Of a stretch of 64,000 bases of DNA, positions 9,008 to 19,798 are shown piece after piece. Source of the stretch: Methanobrevibacter sp. (lineage in GTDB: Archaea > Methanobacteriota > Methanobacteria > Methanobacteriales > Methanobacteriaceae); NCBI RefSeq assembly GCF_030539665.1, contig NZ_JAUNXR010000002.1, forward strand, positions 186,001 through 250,000, in the 5' to 3' direction. The stretch's first letter is position 1. Each line of letters opens with the position of its first letter. The position numbers and the translations under genes are program-made. The notes under the pieces were generated by a model. That model was not told the origin of the DNA and ran no database searches. It worked only from the letters and a program-made list of their open reading frames with translations.

Positions 9008-9934
9008 ATGAAACCCATTAAAGACCAATATCAAAGGCCAATTATCTCTTTACGAATAACAATAACCAATTTATGCAATGTAAACTGCATATACTGCCAT
9101 CATGATGGAATGGAATATTCTAAAGATGAAATGACATCAGATGAGATATATGAAATATGTAAAATTGCTAAAAATATAGGTGTTAAAAAGATAAGACTTT
9201 CAGGCGGTGAACCTTTAGTTAGAAAAGATATTGTTGAAATAGTAGAAAAAATATCTACATTAGGCTTTAAAGACATATCTTTAACAACAAACGGTGTCTT
9301 ACTTGAGAAATATAGTGAAGATTTGAAGAAAGCAGGCCTTCACCGTATCAATGTAAGTTTAGATACTTTAAATCCGGAAACTTATAAATTTATCACCAAA
9401 AAAGACTATCTTGAAAAAGTTAAAAGAGGATTGATAAAAGCCGTTGATGCTGGTCTTTACCCTGTTAAAATAAATATGGTTTTGATGAAAGGCATTAACG
9501 AAGATGAAGTAGAAGAAATGTTTGAATTTACAAAAAAACATGGCATGATACTTCAGTTAATAGAGCTTGTAGATAGTGAAAACTGCGAAGATGACAAGTT
9601 TAGTGAAGAATATCATTACAGTCTAGAACCTCTTGAAGATGAATTAGCTGAAAAAGCTGATGAAGTCGTAACAAGAGAATTTATGCAAAGCCGTAAAAAA
9701 TACTATATTGACGGTGGAGAAATAGAAGTTGTAAAGCCGATGGACAATACAGAATTCTGCAAAAATTGTACCAGACTTAGAATTACTCCCGACGGTAAAA
9801 TCAAACCATGTTTACTTAGAAATGACAATTTAGTTGATTTGGTGTCATATATCCGTAATGGTGATGGCGAAGATCAATTAAAAGAAAGATTCCTTATAGG
9901 AATAAACAATAGAAAACCATTCAATATGGAATAG
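9008..9934 (+). CDS. moaA: GTP 3',8-cyclase MoaA
   Basis: Radical SAM enzyme that converts GTP to the cyclic precursor in the first step of molybdopterin synthesis; MoaC, encoded at 50504-50971, performs the next step. From the ATG at 9008 it is 308 residues. The SAM cluster motif is C23-x3-C27-x2-C30, followed by the SGGEPLVR strand. A second C-terminal cluster set ([14 protein letters not shown]...C) binds the substrate. Upstream start codons would lie inside the preceding gene; no strong ribosome site is visible. Confidence 0.93.
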   Translation: MKPIKDQYQRPIISLRITITNLCNVNCIYCHHDGMEYSKDEMTSDEIYEICKIAKNIGVKKIRLSGGEPLVRKDIVEIVEKISTLGFKDISLTTNGVLLEKYSEDLKKAGLHRINVSLDTLNPETYKFITKKDYLEKVKRGLIKAVDAGLYPVKINMVLMKGINEDEVEEMFEFTKKHGMILQLIELVDSENCEDDKFSEEYHYSLEPLEDELAEKADEVVTREFMQSRKKYYIDGGEIEVVKPMDNTEFCKNCTRLRITPDGKIKPCLLRNDNLVDLVSYIRNGDGEDQLKERFLIGINNRKPFNME

Positions 9935-9938
9935 CATA

Positions 9939-9972
9939 ACTGTCGAAAAACAGTACTTTTTTTATTTTTAAA
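9939..9972 (+). terminator. Terminator of mobB-moaA
   Basis: ACTGT and ACAGT arms around CGAAAA, followed by a seven-T run and further T-rich DNA just after the moaA stop. Confidence 0.6.
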
Positions 9973-9987
9973 TTAATTCAACATGAA

Positions 9988-10015
9988 CTGTTGCTTTTAG
10001 CAACAATTATTTTTC
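9988..10015 (+). terminator. Second hairpin terminator after moaA
   Basis: TGTTGC and GCAACA arms around TTTTA followed by T-rich sequence. Together with the hairpins on either side it separates convergent moaA and fdhB. Confidence 0.45.
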
Positions 10016-10033
10016 TAAAAAAAAGAAAGATAA

Positions 10034-10052
10034 ATAAGGTTAGAAACCTTAT
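10034..10052 (-). terminator. Terminator of fdhCAB
   Basis: Perfect eight-base arms (ATAAGGTT and AACCTTAT) overlap the fdhB stop codon; on the minus strand T-rich sequence follows. Confidence 0.6.
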
Positions 10053-11254
10053 CTGTTATCTTTTGTTGGATATTCGGTAAATGGAATACAATCATCAGAT
10101 TTGAATCCACTAACGTATCCGTAAATTTCTCTAACTTTGTTGTTTACGGTGTCCCATACTTTAGCTACTGGAATTTCACAAGGGCATACTTCAGTACATT
10201 GACCACAGTTAGTACATGCATCTACCATGTGTACCATACGGGTTAAGTGGAAGAATGGAGCTGCAGGGGTGTATCCACCAGGTACCCATTCAGGTCCTTC
10301 AGCTTCAAGACAGCAGTCTTCACAGTAACATAATGGACATGCTTCACGACAACCGTAACATTTCATACATTTGGAGAACTCATCAGCATAAGCGTGGAAT
10401 ACATCAATGATGTCACCAGTGGTTCCTTCCATATCTTTTGCTTTTTTCTCTGCAGATTCTTTGAGCATGAAGTTGTTGATTTTGTCTCTGATTTCAACTC
10501 CTTTTGGAATTGGTTCAGCGGTTTCGATTACACCAGCTTCAATTACTTTGGATAATACATCTGCACCTTTTTCACTGAATACTTCAACGAAAGTAGCTTT
10601 TCCAGTGAGATCTCCGATTACTCCCCAGTTTCCTAATGCCATGTCAGCGTTGGATGGGATTTTAAGTTCACATCTTTGACAGTTGTCTCTTCTACCCATA
10701 CCTTCTTTTTCGAGTTCGCCAATTTTGAAACCTTTTTCTTCACCGTCAGCGGTTTCCATGATAAGGCTTCCTTTAGCAATTTCTTCTTTGACAACATCTT
10801 TAGGGTTTAATTCGTAAACATCTTCGATCATTTGGATGGTTGGAACAGGAGACATGGTTCCACCACAGTTTACACCAATCATGATTACGTTGTCTTCGAT
10901 GATTTTTCCTTTTTTCATTAATTCGGTAATGGTCATTGCGTCACATGGTTTACAGGTAACTGCAATTTTCATGTCACGGCAACCGTCAAGGTATTTAGAA
11001 ACAAATTTAGCTAAGTTTAAAGTTCCACAGTGGATGGAACCTGCAGATTTAATTACATCTTCAGGATCGGTTATGAGACATGGTACTGCATCATAAATGT
11101 CGCATCCTTCTTCGACTGCAACAACTGCATCAACTATGTTGTTTTCTAATAAGTATTTCATAATAGTTGTTACTACTCCACCGTATTCTCCTTTTTCTTT
11201 GATCTCAGCGTTAGCGGAGTATGCATAACATTTATCGCCTACATTTACAGCCAT
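10049..11254 (-). CDS. fdhB: F420-dependent formate dehydrogenase beta subunit
   Basis: Subunit that binds FAD and passes electrons from formate to coenzyme F420. 401 residues, usual for the methanogen FdhB/FrhB family. Seen in the sequence: an N-terminal FrhB-type region ([14 protein letters not shown]), CKPCDAMT, and two ferredoxin-like clusters near the C-terminus ([14 protein letters not shown] and [13 protein letters not shown]). The ATG follows GAGGAG and lies 5 bases after fdhA. The neighbouring fdhA argues for Fdh rather than a hydrogenase beta subunit. Confidence 0.95.
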   Translation of the reverse strand: MAVNVGDKCYAYSANAEIKEKGEYGGVVTTIMKYLLENNIVDAVVAVEEGCDIYDAVPCLITDPEDVIKSAGSIHCGTLNLAKFVSKYLDGCRDMKIAVTCKPCDAMTITELMKKGKIIEDNVIMIGVNCGGTMSPVPTIQMIEDVYELNPKDVVKEEIAKGSLIMETADGEEKGFKIGELEKEGMGRRDNCQRCELKIPSNADMALGNWGVIGDLTGKATFVEVFSEKGADVLSKVIEAGVIETAEPIPKGVEIRDKINNFMLKESAEKKAKDMEGTTGDIIDVFHAYADEFSKCMKCYGCREACPLCYCEDCCLEAEGPEWVPGGYTPAAPFFHLTRMVHMVDACTNCGQCTEVCPCEIPVAKVWDTVNNKVREIYGYVSGFKSDDCIPFTEYPTKDNR

Positions 11255-11259
11255 TTTAA

Positions 11260-13323
11260 TTACTCCTCAATTTTTTCTACTTTAATAGCACATGCTTTTA
11301 ATTCAACCATTTTACATTTTGGATCGAAAGAATCGGAATTGGTTAACATGTTTGCAGCACATTCGGTAAAGTGCATTGGGATGTTTACGATTCCTTTCTT
11401 AATATCATCAGTTACTCTAGCAGGAATTTCGATTTCTCCTCTTCTGGAACTTGCTTTAACAATTTCGTTGTTGAGAATACCTAATTCTTTAGCATCTTCA
11501 GTATTAATTTCTATGAATCCAGTTTTTACTTCGTTGTCTAAAGTTTCACATCTTCTGGTCATTGCAGCGTGATAGTGGAATAATACTCTAGTAGTAGTTA
11601 ATAATAATGGGTATTCTTCATCAGGAACTTCAACAGGTCCTCTGTGTTCAAGAGCTTGGAACATACCGAATCCATGTGGGTGTGCGAATTTATCTTTGTG
11701 CATTAAAGGTTGACATGGGTCATCTTCAGATGGACAAGGCCAGTGGAGTGCTTCTGGAGTATCTAATCTTTCTCTGTTCATACCTGCCATAATTGGTGCG
11801 TATTCTCTGATTTCGTCGAAAATTTCTTCTGCAGATTCGTAATGGAATTGATCTTTGAGATCTGGGTTCATTCTTACTGCAATTTCTTCCATTATCTTCC
11901 AATCGAGCATTGCGCCTTCAGGTGGTTCTTGTGCTTTGTGTAAGCATTGAACTCTTCTTTCACCGTTGGTGAAAGTACCTTCTTGTTCACCCCAACCTGC
12001 TGCTGGTAATACAACATCTGCACATTCTGCGGTGTCAGTCATGAATAATTCTTGAACGATTAACATGTCTAAGTTAGCTAATGCTTCTTTAGTATGTTTA
12101 ATATCTGCATCGGAGAGAACTGGGTCTTCACCGTGGATGTATAATACTTTTAAGTCACCAGCATGAGCAGCGTTCATCATTTCAACAAGGGTTAAACCTG
12201 GTTTTGCAGGTAAGTTGGATCCGTAACGTTCGTTGAATAAGTCGGTAGTTTCTTGGTCAGCAACTTTTTGATAACCTACGTAATCAGATGGGAGAGCTCC
12301 CATATCACAAGCACCTTGTACGTTGTTTTGTCCTCTTAATGGGTTTACACCAGTACCTTCTCTACCAATGTTACCAGTTAACATTGCTAAGTTAGCACAG
12401 GACATTACGTTGTCTGCTCCGTGAGAGTGTTCGGTAATTCCTAAGGAGTATACAATAGCTGCTTTGTCTGCTTTAGCATAATCTAATGCTGCTTTTGTAA
12501 TTTCTTCTACAGAAGCTTCAGTAATTTCAGCAACTTTTTCTACATCGTATTTCATTACAACTTCTTTTAATTCTTCGTAACCTTTGGTTCTGTTAGCGAT
12601 GAATTCGTCATCTTGTAAGTCGTTGTCGATGATGATTTTCATCATACCGTTTAATAAAGCAACGTCAGTACCGGTTTTGAATTCAATGTAATCATCAGCT
12701 AATCTAGCAGTAGGAGTGTATCTTGGATCTGCTACGATTAATTTAGCTCCATTTTTTTGAGCTTGGATGATTTTACGACCGAATAATGGGTGTGCTTCCA
12801 TGTTGTTTGAACCAATACAGAAGATTACATCAGCTTCTTTAATACTGTCGAATCCGTTGGTCATAGCACCTGAACCGAAGGTGGTTGCGAGACCTGCTAC
12901 AGTAGGACCGTGACAGATACGTGCACAGTGGTCTACGTTTTGAGTACCACATGCTGCTCTTGCTAATTTTTGAGTAATGTAAATGTTTTCGTTAGGGGAA
13001 CGAGCACATGCGTAGAAACCTACTTTGTTAGGATCTTCATCAGATACTTCTTTAAGTTTGTTTGCTACTAAATCTAATGCTTCATCCCAAGTTGCTTCTT
13101 GGAATTCTCCATTTTCATCTTTTATTAACGGAGTGGTTAATCTGTCTTCTCTGTTAATAAATTCGTATCCAAAGTTACCTTTTGGACATACTTTACCCTC
13201 GTTTACAGGGTGTCTTTTGTAAGGTTCAACACCAACAATTTTACCGTCCTTTACTACAAAGTTGATTCCACAACCAGTACCACAGTAAGGACAAATTGTT
13301 TTTACGTATTCTATTTCAACCAT
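11260..13323 (-). CDS. fdhA: Formate dehydrogenase alpha subunit (Mo/W catalytic)
   Basis: Catalytic subunit that oxidises formate to CO2, giving the cell an alternative to H2. 687 residues. The [4Fe-4S] set is C11, C14, C18 and C46; the metal ligand is Cys137 (ARICHGP), encoded by TGT, so this is the cysteine form rather than the selenocysteine form. His138 is the conserved partner. The C-terminal third is the molybdopterin-dinucleotide-binding barrel. The ATG follows GGAG. Part of fdhC-fdhA-fdhB, with 81 bases between fdhC and fdhA. Confidence 0.96.
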   Translation of the reverse strand: MVEIEYVKTICPYCGTGCGINFVVKDGKIVGVEPYKRHPVNEGKVCPKGNFGYEFINREDRLTTPLIKDENGEFQEATWDEALDLVANKLKEVSDEDPNKVGFYACARSPNENIYITQKLARAACGTQNVDHCARICHGPTVAGLATTFGSGAMTNGFDSIKEADVIFCIGSNNMEAHPLFGRKIIQAQKNGAKLIVADPRYTPTARLADDYIEFKTGTDVALLNGMMKIIIDNDLQDDEFIANRTKGYEELKEVVMKYDVEKVAEITEASVEEITKAALDYAKADKAAIVYSLGITEHSHGADNVMSCANLAMLTGNIGREGTGVNPLRGQNNVQGACDMGALPSDYVGYQKVADQETTDLFNERYGSNLPAKPGLTLVEMMNAAHAGDLKVLYIHGEDPVLSDADIKHTKEALANLDMLIVQELFMTDTAECADVVLPAAGWGEQEGTFTNGERRVQCLHKAQEPPEGAMLDWKIMEEIAVRMNPDLKDQFHYESAEEIFDEIREYAPIMAGMNRERLDTPEALHWPCPSEDDPCQPLMHKDKFAHPHGFGMFQALEHRGPVEVPDEEYPLLLTTTRVLFHYHAAMTRRCETLDNEVKTGFIEINTEDAKELGILNNEIVKASSRRGEIEIPARVTDDIKKGIVNIPMHFTECAANMLTNSDSFDPKCKMVELKACAIKVEKIEE

Positions 13324-13401
13324 TTTATAATCTCCAAAATTATATTAAAAAAGTTTAATGAAAGCTTATGTGAAATAAGCTTTCCGTGTTTAAAAGTCTG
13401 T

Positions 13402-14205
13402 TTATGCGTCGTCTGAATCTTTTAAATATACGAAGTAGTAGATACAAGCTACAAAGAGTCCTCCACCTACAATATTACCTAAGGTTACTGGAATAAGGTT
13501 ATTCCAAATCATGGTAGCCCAAGTAATTCCTTCTCCACCTAAGAACATACCTAATGGGATAAAGAACATGTTTGCTACACTGTGCTCGAATCCGATGGTT
13601 ACGAAAGCCATAATTGGGAACCAAATACCTAAAATCTTACCAATTATGTCATCGGATGCAAATGCAAGGTATACAGCAAGACATACAAGCCAGTTACAAC
13701 CCATCGCTTTGATGAATGCAACATCCCATGCTAATCCTACTTTACCAGTTGCAACTTTAATTGCTCCTGCTTGGATAGCTGGGTCAGCGGTAATTACTCC
13801 ACCCATGTATGCTAATACGTATGCAACGAATAATGCACCTACGAAGTTAAATATCCAACTTACAATCCAATTTCTTGCGAGCCCGGTAATGGTAGCTTTA
13901 CCATGTAAGAGACCCATAATCATATACATTACGTTTCCTGTGAATAATTCAGATCCTGCAATAACAACAAGCATCAAACCAACTGGGAACACTGCACCGA
14001 ATGCGAATTTTGATAACCCAATTGGGAAACCAGCTGCAACCATACCAGCGTTAGTTACTTCTGCTAATAATCCTCCAAATGCAATGTATGCACCTGCTAA
14101 GAATGAAAGTAAAATAGTATGGCTGAGTTTTGATGAATTTTTTACTCCACCAGTTGCAGCTACAGCTCTTGCTGTATCACCTGGACTTTTAAAAGATGAA
14201 CTCAT
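13402..14205 (-). CDS. fdhC: Formate transporter FdhC (FNT family)
   Basis: Formate/nitrite-family channel of six helices that takes up formate for FdhAB. 267 residues from the ATG at 14205, preceded by AGAGG at a normal distance; a TTG nine bases upstream overlaps the spacer. Visible family marks are the [11 protein letters not shown] helix, ELFTGN at the end of helix 3 and the [11 protein letters not shown] segment near the C-terminus. First gene of fdhCAB. Confidence 0.95.
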   Translation of the reverse strand: MSSSFKSPGDTARAVAATGGVKNSSKLSHTILLSFLAGAYIAFGGLLAEVTNAGMVAAGFPIGLSKFAFGAVFPVGLMLVVIAGSELFTGNVMYMIMGLLHGKATITGLARNWIVSWIFNFVGALFVAYVLAYMGGVITADPAIQAGAIKVATGKVGLAWDVAFIKAMGCNWLVCLAVYLAFASDDIIGKILGIWFPIMAFVTIGFEHSVANMFFIPLGMFLGGEGITWATMIWNNLIPVTLGNIVGGGLFVACIYYFVYLKDSDDA

Positions 14206-14697
14206 TTTTTTCAACCTCTTTTTCCTCTATATAAAAAATTTTATATAATACCCAGAACTCCCCGATATAATAAATTCATGGTATTATGTAAATTATATAT
14301 GCTCGTTATTATAAAAAGGATTTCTTATTAGATTGAAAAAGAAATACTTAAATAAAACGTATAATAGAATTATATATAATTTTGATTGTCAATTAAGACA
14401 TTTCACATCGACTTTTTTTCCTTAAAATTTAATTTAATATCCCAAAATACAATAAATAGATAAATAAAAACAGAAAAAGAGTTTATCTTATGAAATAAAA
14501 ATAAACATTTCTTTTTATTATAAAAAAATGTTAACAATTATTTAAAAAAATTTTATAAAAAATTAAAACTTCGTTATACTAATTAAAAATTTTTCAAAAA
14601 AAATGGATATTGGTTGAAAAAATTTAGTTTCAACTAAATAAAAATTGCAACAATCAATATTACAACCCATAACAATTCAAAATAGATAACCGAATGT
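14206..14697 (-). promoter_or_regulatory. fdhC promoter region and gene-free AT-rich stretch
   Basis: On the minus strand a TATA-like ATATATAA lies at about 14293-14300, about 90 bases ahead of the fdhC ATG, and would give a leader of some 60-65 bases. No copy of the ATGTGTA-N5-TACACAT site is present. The remaining part to 14697 is A/T-rich with runs of A and holds no gene that I can support. Confidence 0.4.
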
Positions 14698-16161
14698 TAT
14701 GGAAAAAATTATAAAGCTACTACAAACGTTAAGGGAGAGGCTAAACTTAAAATAAACCTAAAAACAGGAGTTTATACTGCAATATCCAAATATGATGGAA
14801 ACAGCATTTATAACCCTTCAATGTTCAAGTAAAAATAACAATTAGCCAAGTCCAGATCGTTAAAAATGCAACCAATGATGAAATCCAAAATATCATCAAT
14901 GGCACTGATGAAAACACTGTGATAAAATTAACAGCGAAAAACTATAATGGGATTTCAATTATCATCAATAAGCCAATAACATTAACCACCAACAGCTCCA
15001 TTATAAAAGGAGAAAAAAATAAGAATGTTATAACTCTTAATGTAGATGGAGCTAACATAAATGGGTTTGAAATAATAGTTGAAAATGCATCTGCAATTAA
15101 CGTTAATGGAAACAACAATAACATATCCAATTGTACAATTAAATAGTCTAAATCCTAGTTTAATTGACGATTATAATTCTGGAAAAATTACACTTCCAGG
15201 AAATGGTATTGAAATAATTTCCGGAGAAAACAATACCATAGAAAACAATGAAATTTCAAACTTCAAAAACGGAATATATCTTGAAAACTCAAAAAATACA
15301 ACAATTCAAAACAACACCATAACAAAAAACAATTATGGAATTGAATTTGGAGAAAATGTCTCCGCTACAACAATTCAAAGCAATAAAATAAACGACAATA
15401 TTGGACTAATCACTTTGGAAGTTGTTGAAGGACCATTAGGTTATGGAATAAGCATAAGAGACTCTGGAGTTGATGTAAATATCCTTAACAATGAAATAAA
15501 CAACAATTACATGAGAATATTTATTGATGCAAAAAATTGCAGTGGAATAAAAATAACTGGAAATTCCATTTCAAACAATACAATTGAAGGATTGACCTTT
15601 AATGAAAATTATACCTTTGCTGAAGGTTCTCCAGAAGTGATTGTAGAAAACAATGCGATTTACAACAATGCAAAAGGTCCAAGCATGATTATTCTTGGTG
15701 AAGTAAGTGCAAATCCTGCAGGAATTTATGGTCCTGGAGAATGGGACGATACTAAAAAGTTATATTTAAGGGCAAATTGGTATGGAACAAACAAATACAC
15801 AACATAGGAAAATATTACAGGCCCTGGAACAATCTGTCCAAGGATTTCAACTACACTCATTACTTTCAATATGAGCTGCATAGAACCTGGAAAGTATGAT
15901 ATAAGCTTCTACAACAATGGACAATTAGCTACTGCACTTCCTGATTTTAACATATATTTCATATTGAACTATTATACAGATAATGAAATAGAAGTAATTG
16001 CTAATGTGCATGAGGGAAAAGCTACAATCGAATTCCCTGTTGAAAACTATTATGATGCTCAAAACATAATAGAAGCTTCTTCAACATCACTATTCGATTC
16101 CAGCAGACCATTTAAAGTGATGTACACATATGCTGTTCCGGACAGCGAAATAAAAATATAA
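14698..16161 (+). pseudogene. Decayed adhesin-like surface protein (Ig-like piece plus parallel beta-helix)
   Basis: Remnant of a Methanobrevibacter-type adhesin-like protein. The first piece (14698-14832) reads as the end of an Ig-like repeat (GVYTAISKYDGN). Loss of one G near 14830 shifts to the frame of 14832-15146 and a second shift near 15140 leads to 15140-15807. A TAG at 15805-15807 then interrupts a frame that continues to 16161. The middle has N/I-rich beta-helix repeats (NNxIxNNxxGI). No start codon, signal peptide or cell-wall anchor remains. Confidence 0.85.
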
Positions 16162-16169
16162 AAAAAGTT

Positions 16170-16192
16170 GAATAGTAATTCAATTACTATTC
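16170..16192 (-). terminator. Terminator after the fmdE-like gene
   Basis: Perfect 11-base arms (GAATAGTAATT and its complement) around one base overlap the stop codon of the gene on the minus strand and are followed by a T-rich run on that strand. Confidence 0.65.
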
Positions 16193-16762
16193 TTCATCTT
16201 CAATTACTTGATAATAGGATCCTTCTGCACAGGATTTACAAAGAGGCTTGCCACCTCTCAATACATGGCGTTCGTCACCTACTTTTTCACCACATTCAGA
16301 GCAAAATACTGAAGTGTGCATTGCTCCTGGAAGTTGTGGTTCAGGCAAAGTCACTTTAACTCTTTCTACATTAAACAATTCTTCAGGAGGAGTTTCTCTG
16401 AATCTTTTTCTCATTTCTTCCTTAGTTTCTTTTGCCTTATCTTTTCTATTAGCATCAGCATCAGATACTCTAATAGCTTCCCCAGTATCCATATTATAGA
16501 AAGTTACTGCAAATTTACCATAATACATTTGTTTTAAGGAACGTTTACCCATTGTACATTTAGTAACAGCCTGAACAGCGTCTGCCATACATCTGTCAAT
16601 TTCAAGGAACACAATCAAATTTTTATGTCTTTTATTTAATTCCATTCCCATTAATTCCATACCGTACATTGCTAATTTGGTACCAATAGCTATTCCACCA
16701 CAGATTTCACCATGAAAATCACCTGCGATTTTCAATTGTTCATCATAATCTTCAATATTCAT
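16187..16762 (-). CDS. FmdE-family protein with C-terminal zinc finger
   Basis: About 191 residues. The N-terminal part matches the FmdE family (PF02663), a domain found beside molybdenum enzymes and ABC transporters of methanogens, with the cysteine-containing FHGEICGGIAIG motif and a second conserved stretch EIDRCMADAVQ. The C-terminus adds a four-cysteine zinc finger (CSECG...CKSC). The ATG at 16762 has GGTG six bases upstream; the upstream GTG is within that site. It follows a decayed ABC transporter by a few bases. It probably binds a metal or cofactor; no reaction is established. Confidence 0.85.
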   Translation of the reverse strand: MNIEDYDEQLKIAGDFHGEICGGIAIGTKLAMYGMELMGMELNKRHKNLIVFLEIDRCMADAVQAVTKCTMGKRSLKQMYYGKFAVTFYNMDTGEAIRVSDADANRKDKAKETKEEMRKRFRETPPEELFNVERVKVTLPEPQLPGAMHTSVFCSECGEKVGDERHVLRGGKPLCKSCAEGSYYQVIEDEE

Positions 16763-16771
16763 AGTTTTCAC

Positions 16772-17582
16772 CTATTTACTAAATTCAAGACTTAAAGAAA
16801 GGTCTGTTTTCATTGGGACACAAACTTTTCTATTTTCATCTAGATCAATTAATTTAACATCAATATCATAAGCTTTATTAAGATTTTCTTCATTAACCAC
16901 TTCCTCAGGAGTTCCAAAATCAATGAATCCTCCATCTTTCATAATAGCTACTTTGCTGGAGCTTATGAAAGTATGATCTGGAAAATGTGAGGACATTATG
17001 ATTGATAAGCCCAATGAATCTAGCTTATCAACTATTTCCAAAAACTTTATCTGATTTCCGAAATCCAAATGAGATGTAGGTTCATCTAAAATTAAAATAT
17101 CTGGCTGCTGAGTTAATATTCTCGCAAGAAAAACAAGCTGACACTCTCCACCACTCAAATTTGTATATTCCTTATCCTTTAAGTCATATATCCCCAAATC
17201 CTTAAGTGCATTTTCAGCTATTTCTATATCCTCTTCCTTTGGAGAATCTGTAAGAGCCAAATATGGAGACCTTCCCATTAAAACAACATCCAAAACTTTA
17301 AACGGGAATGTCGGAGTGTGAGTTTGAGGAATATAACCGATATATTTGGATATCTCTTTAAAACTTAAATATTTGATATTTTTGCCTTCCAGAATTATTT
17401 CCCCATTATCAATGTCCTGCAATCCATTTAAACATTTGATTAAAGTAGTCTTTCCAGTTCCATTAAGCCCTAGAATACATAAAATATCTCCCCTGTCAAT
17501 AGAAAAACTAATGTTCTCAAATATTTTTTTTATCGTCCTTATAATGAAAAGAGATATTTTTAACATCCAATAACTTTTCCAT
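16772..17582 (-). pseudogene. ABC transporter ATP-binding protein, frameshifted (FecE/BtuD type)
   Basis: ATPase of the family that drives uptake of iron complexes, cobalamin or similar. Walker A (GLNGTGKTT), signature (LSGGECQ) and Walker B (ILILDEPTSHLD) are intact. The natural ATG at 17582 (after AAGGTGATTTT) starts MEKLLDVKNISFHYKDDKK, but the frame breaks in an eight-A run (complement of 17524-17531); one A fewer restores the continuation into IFENISFS. It is either a recent frameshift or a homopolymer sequencing error. The permease and binding-protein genes upstream are clearly broken, which favours real decay. Confidence 0.8.
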
Positions 17583-17589
17583 AAAATCA

Positions 17590-17850
17590 CCTTAAGACCA
17601 TTCCAAATATCCTCTTCTAAGCAAGTACAGGAATAAAGGAACTCCCACAATAGCTGTTAGAATACCTATCGGAATTTCTATTGTTATCAATGCCCTTGAT
17701 AAGTTATCCATTATTAACAAGAAACTTGCACCAAACTTAAAGAAGCGGGAAGCAAAATTTTATTATCAGGACCTACAAGCATACGAGTCATGAGAGGAAT
17801 GATTAATCCAATCCACCCTACAATACCGCTTATTGATACTGCAGCAACAT
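17590..17850 (-). pseudogene. C-terminal remnant of FecCD/BtuC-type permease
   Basis: Only the end of the permease survives. AVSISGIVGWIGLIIP is the typical FecCD segment, although the usual histidine after the proline is leucine. Near 17745 a missing G shifts the frame; after correction the text continues to EIPIGILTAIVGVP and ends RRGYLEWS, a normal C-terminus for the family. The 5' end is fused to the binding-protein remnant. Confidence 0.8.
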
Positions 17851-18246
17851 CCCCATTTCCTTCATTAACAGAATCCAATATTAAATCCGGTTCAGATGCT
17901 ATAAATTCTTCATAACTACCTGTTTGTGAACCAAACCATCCTCCAACTACTGGAAGGTTCCTATATTGGTTTGGTATATATTTTTCTTCATATTGGTTCC
18001 ATGCAAAGTTTAATCCAGTTATTTTCTCTGGAGCGAGCATGTACATTATTGTAGTCATTGATGGTGATGTTGATACGACACGATCAACAGAAGCAGGAAT
18101 TTGAAGAGTCCTATTTGCCATGTCTGTTATATTCTTAGAACCTTTATTTTCAACTGTAGAAGGTGTTAAAAATAAGGTAGCTGCTATCCCACAAACAACT
18201 AAAATAATCAAGATCAATATGATAATTTTACTCTTTTTTCCATAAT
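17851..18246 (-). pseudogene. N-terminal remnant of the ABC substrate-binding protein
   Basis: N-terminal half of a periplasmic-type binding protein (PASVDRVVSTSPSMTTIMYM, then FIASEPDLILDS) joined directly to the permease remnant near 17851, so the rest of this gene and the start of the permease are deleted. The likely ATG at about 18249-18247 is out of frame by one A in an A run (MEKKSK... would be restored by one more A), followed by a hydrophobic export signal. As it stands the fused frame can only start at a TTG at 18217. Confidence 0.8.
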
Positions 18247-18383
18247 ATCAAAAAAATTATATAACACTTGACATATTATTCATAATAACTTTCATTAATA
18301 TGATATGAAAATATTTGTAATACAGTTTATAAATAAATTTCTAAGAAAAAAAATTGAAAAAAAAGAAATAATATGGTGAAATA

Positions 18384-19133
18384 ATGAAAACTGAAACTGT
18401 AAAAGCCATTAAATTTTATGATGGTGAAGCAAAAGAAGTGGATGAAGAAGTAGTTAAAGATGAAACAATAACATTAGTAATCAACAATTCCATAAGCCGT
18501 AGTTTGTCTGCACTAGAAGATTCATTGGAAGAATTTGCAATCGGATACTTATTTAACGAAAATTTAGTAAAATCATTAGACGACGTTCTAAATATTGATA
18601 TAGAAGGAAATAAAATTAACGTTGAAATTAATGACGAATTACTTAAAAATAATGAAACAGTCCTATGTTCTGACTCTGCTGGTGGTTGGAGAACTAAAAT
18701 TAACGATGTGAAACAAGTAAAATCCGAATTAAAAGTGACTTCATCCGAGCTAATAGCTAGAATTGAAGAATTGAAAAATAATGCTGAAATATGGCAAGCC
18801 ACAGGAGGCACCCATGTTGCAGGAATCGTATATGAAGACAAATTTGTTGTAAAAGAAGATGTAAGTCGCCATGTTGCAGTAGACAAAGTAATAGGATACG
18901 GAATATTAAACGGATTTGATTTGAAAAACAGTTACGTAATATATAGTGGCAGAATGCCTGCAGATATGGTAATAAAAATAACAAGGGTTGGAATTCCTCT
19001 TCTAGCTTCAAATGCCGCCCCTGCATATTCAGGCTATAAAATAGCTGAAAAGGGAGACGTAACATTAGTAGGATTTATTAGAGGCCAACGCTTCAATGTT
19101 TATAATAATTTAGGTAGAGTAATATTTGATTAA
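18384..19133 (+). CDS. fdhD: Formate dehydrogenase sulfurtransferase FdhD
   Basis: Delivers sulfur to the molybdopterin cofactor of formate dehydrogenase so that FdhA becomes active. 249 residues. Recognised from WQATGGTHVAGIV, EDVSRHVAVDKVIG and SGRMPADMVIK in the family order. The sulfur-carrying cysteine region is VLCSDSAGG with one cysteine, where bacterial homologues often have CxxC. The ATG follows GGTG. It lies some 4 kb from fdhCAB and is probably transcribed alone. Confidence 0.93.
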   Translation: MKTETVKAIKFYDGEAKEVDEEVVKDETITLVINNSISRSLSALEDSLEEFAIGYLFNENLVKSLDDVLNIDIEGNKINVEINDELLKNNETVLCSDSAGGWRTKINDVKQVKSELKVTSSELIARIEELKNNAEIWQATGGTHVAGIVYEDKFVVKEDVSRHVAVDKVIGYGILNGFDLKNSYVIYSGRMPADMVIKITRVGIPLLASNAAPAYSGYKIAEKGDVTLVGFIRGQRFNVYNNLGRVIFD

Positions 19134-19142
19134 ATATTTACT

Positions 19143-19733
19143 CTATTCTAAAACTGTGTGACGTGCCTTTAAGTCACTTTCAGTTTGTTTCATTACTTCC
19201 ATTAACTCAGATACCAACCCATCCAAGAACACAAGTGTTGTTAATTCAAATGCTGTTCCTAATGGAGTAAGGGAAGTATAATTTCCATGAATTTGACGTT
19301 TCATATAATTCTTATCGTCAGCTTCTACTTTTGTCCTTCCTTTTACGAAGATATAGGCATCAGCCAACTTTCCTAAAGTTGATTCTGGATAAGAAGTTAA
19401 AGCCAATACATTAGAACCTCTATTTTTAGCTATTTTAACAGCAGATACAATAGTGTTGGTTTCTCCTGAACCAGAAATAGCTATTAAACAGTCCCCCTCA
19501 TTAATTGCCGGAGTAGTAGATTCACCAACAACAAAGGAGCTTAAACCCAAGTGCATCAATCTCATTGCAAACGCTTTTGCTGCTAAACCAGATCTTCCAG
19601 CACCAATTACAAAAATATTTTTAGATTTTACAATAACGTCAATAAACTTTTGAACCTCATCCTCATCCAAATAACTTTCTGCATTTTTAATATTTGACAA
19701 AATCGCATCAATAGCTTCTTTCATTATCTCCAT
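19143..19733 (-). CDS. hxlB: 6-phospho-3-hexuloisomerase
   Basis: SIS-domain isomerase that interconverts fructose 6-phosphate and hexulose 6-phosphate, used by methanogens to make ribose phosphate via the reverse ribulose monophosphate path. 196 residues. The SIS core shows VIGAGRSGLAAKAFAMRL and AISGSGETNT, which bind the sugar phosphate. No hexulose phosphate synthase gene lies beside it. Divergent from the regulator at 19799 with 65 bases between start codons. Confidence 0.9.
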   Translation of the reverse strand: MEIMKEAIDAILSNIKNAESYLDEDEVQKFIDVIVKSKNIFVIGAGRSGLAAKAFAMRLMHLGLSSFVVGESTTPAINEGDCLIAISGSGETNTIVSAVKIAKNRGSNVLALTSYPESTLGKLADAYIFVKGRTKVEADDKNYMKRQIHGNYTSLTPLGTAFELTTLVFLDGLVSELMEVMKQTESDLKARHTVLE

Positions 19734-19798
19734 TTAATTGCCCCAAATTTTTATGTTATTCAAAATATTAATTATATATTAATTTATATATTAAATTA

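Noticed and set aside
3775-13323. Selenocysteine in FwdB or FdhA
   Set aside because: The metal-ligand codons read TGT (cysteine) in both genes and no in-frame TGA is present.
15079-15807. An independent intact beta-helix protein
   Set aside because: Its first 20 codons are a shadow of another frame; the true text enters from the frame ending at 15146 and continues beyond the TAG at 15805, so it is a pseudogene fragment.
17714-18217. A genuine 167-residue membrane protein
   Set aside because: It is a chance fusion of a binding-protein N-terminus and a permease C-terminus followed by a frameshifted tail.
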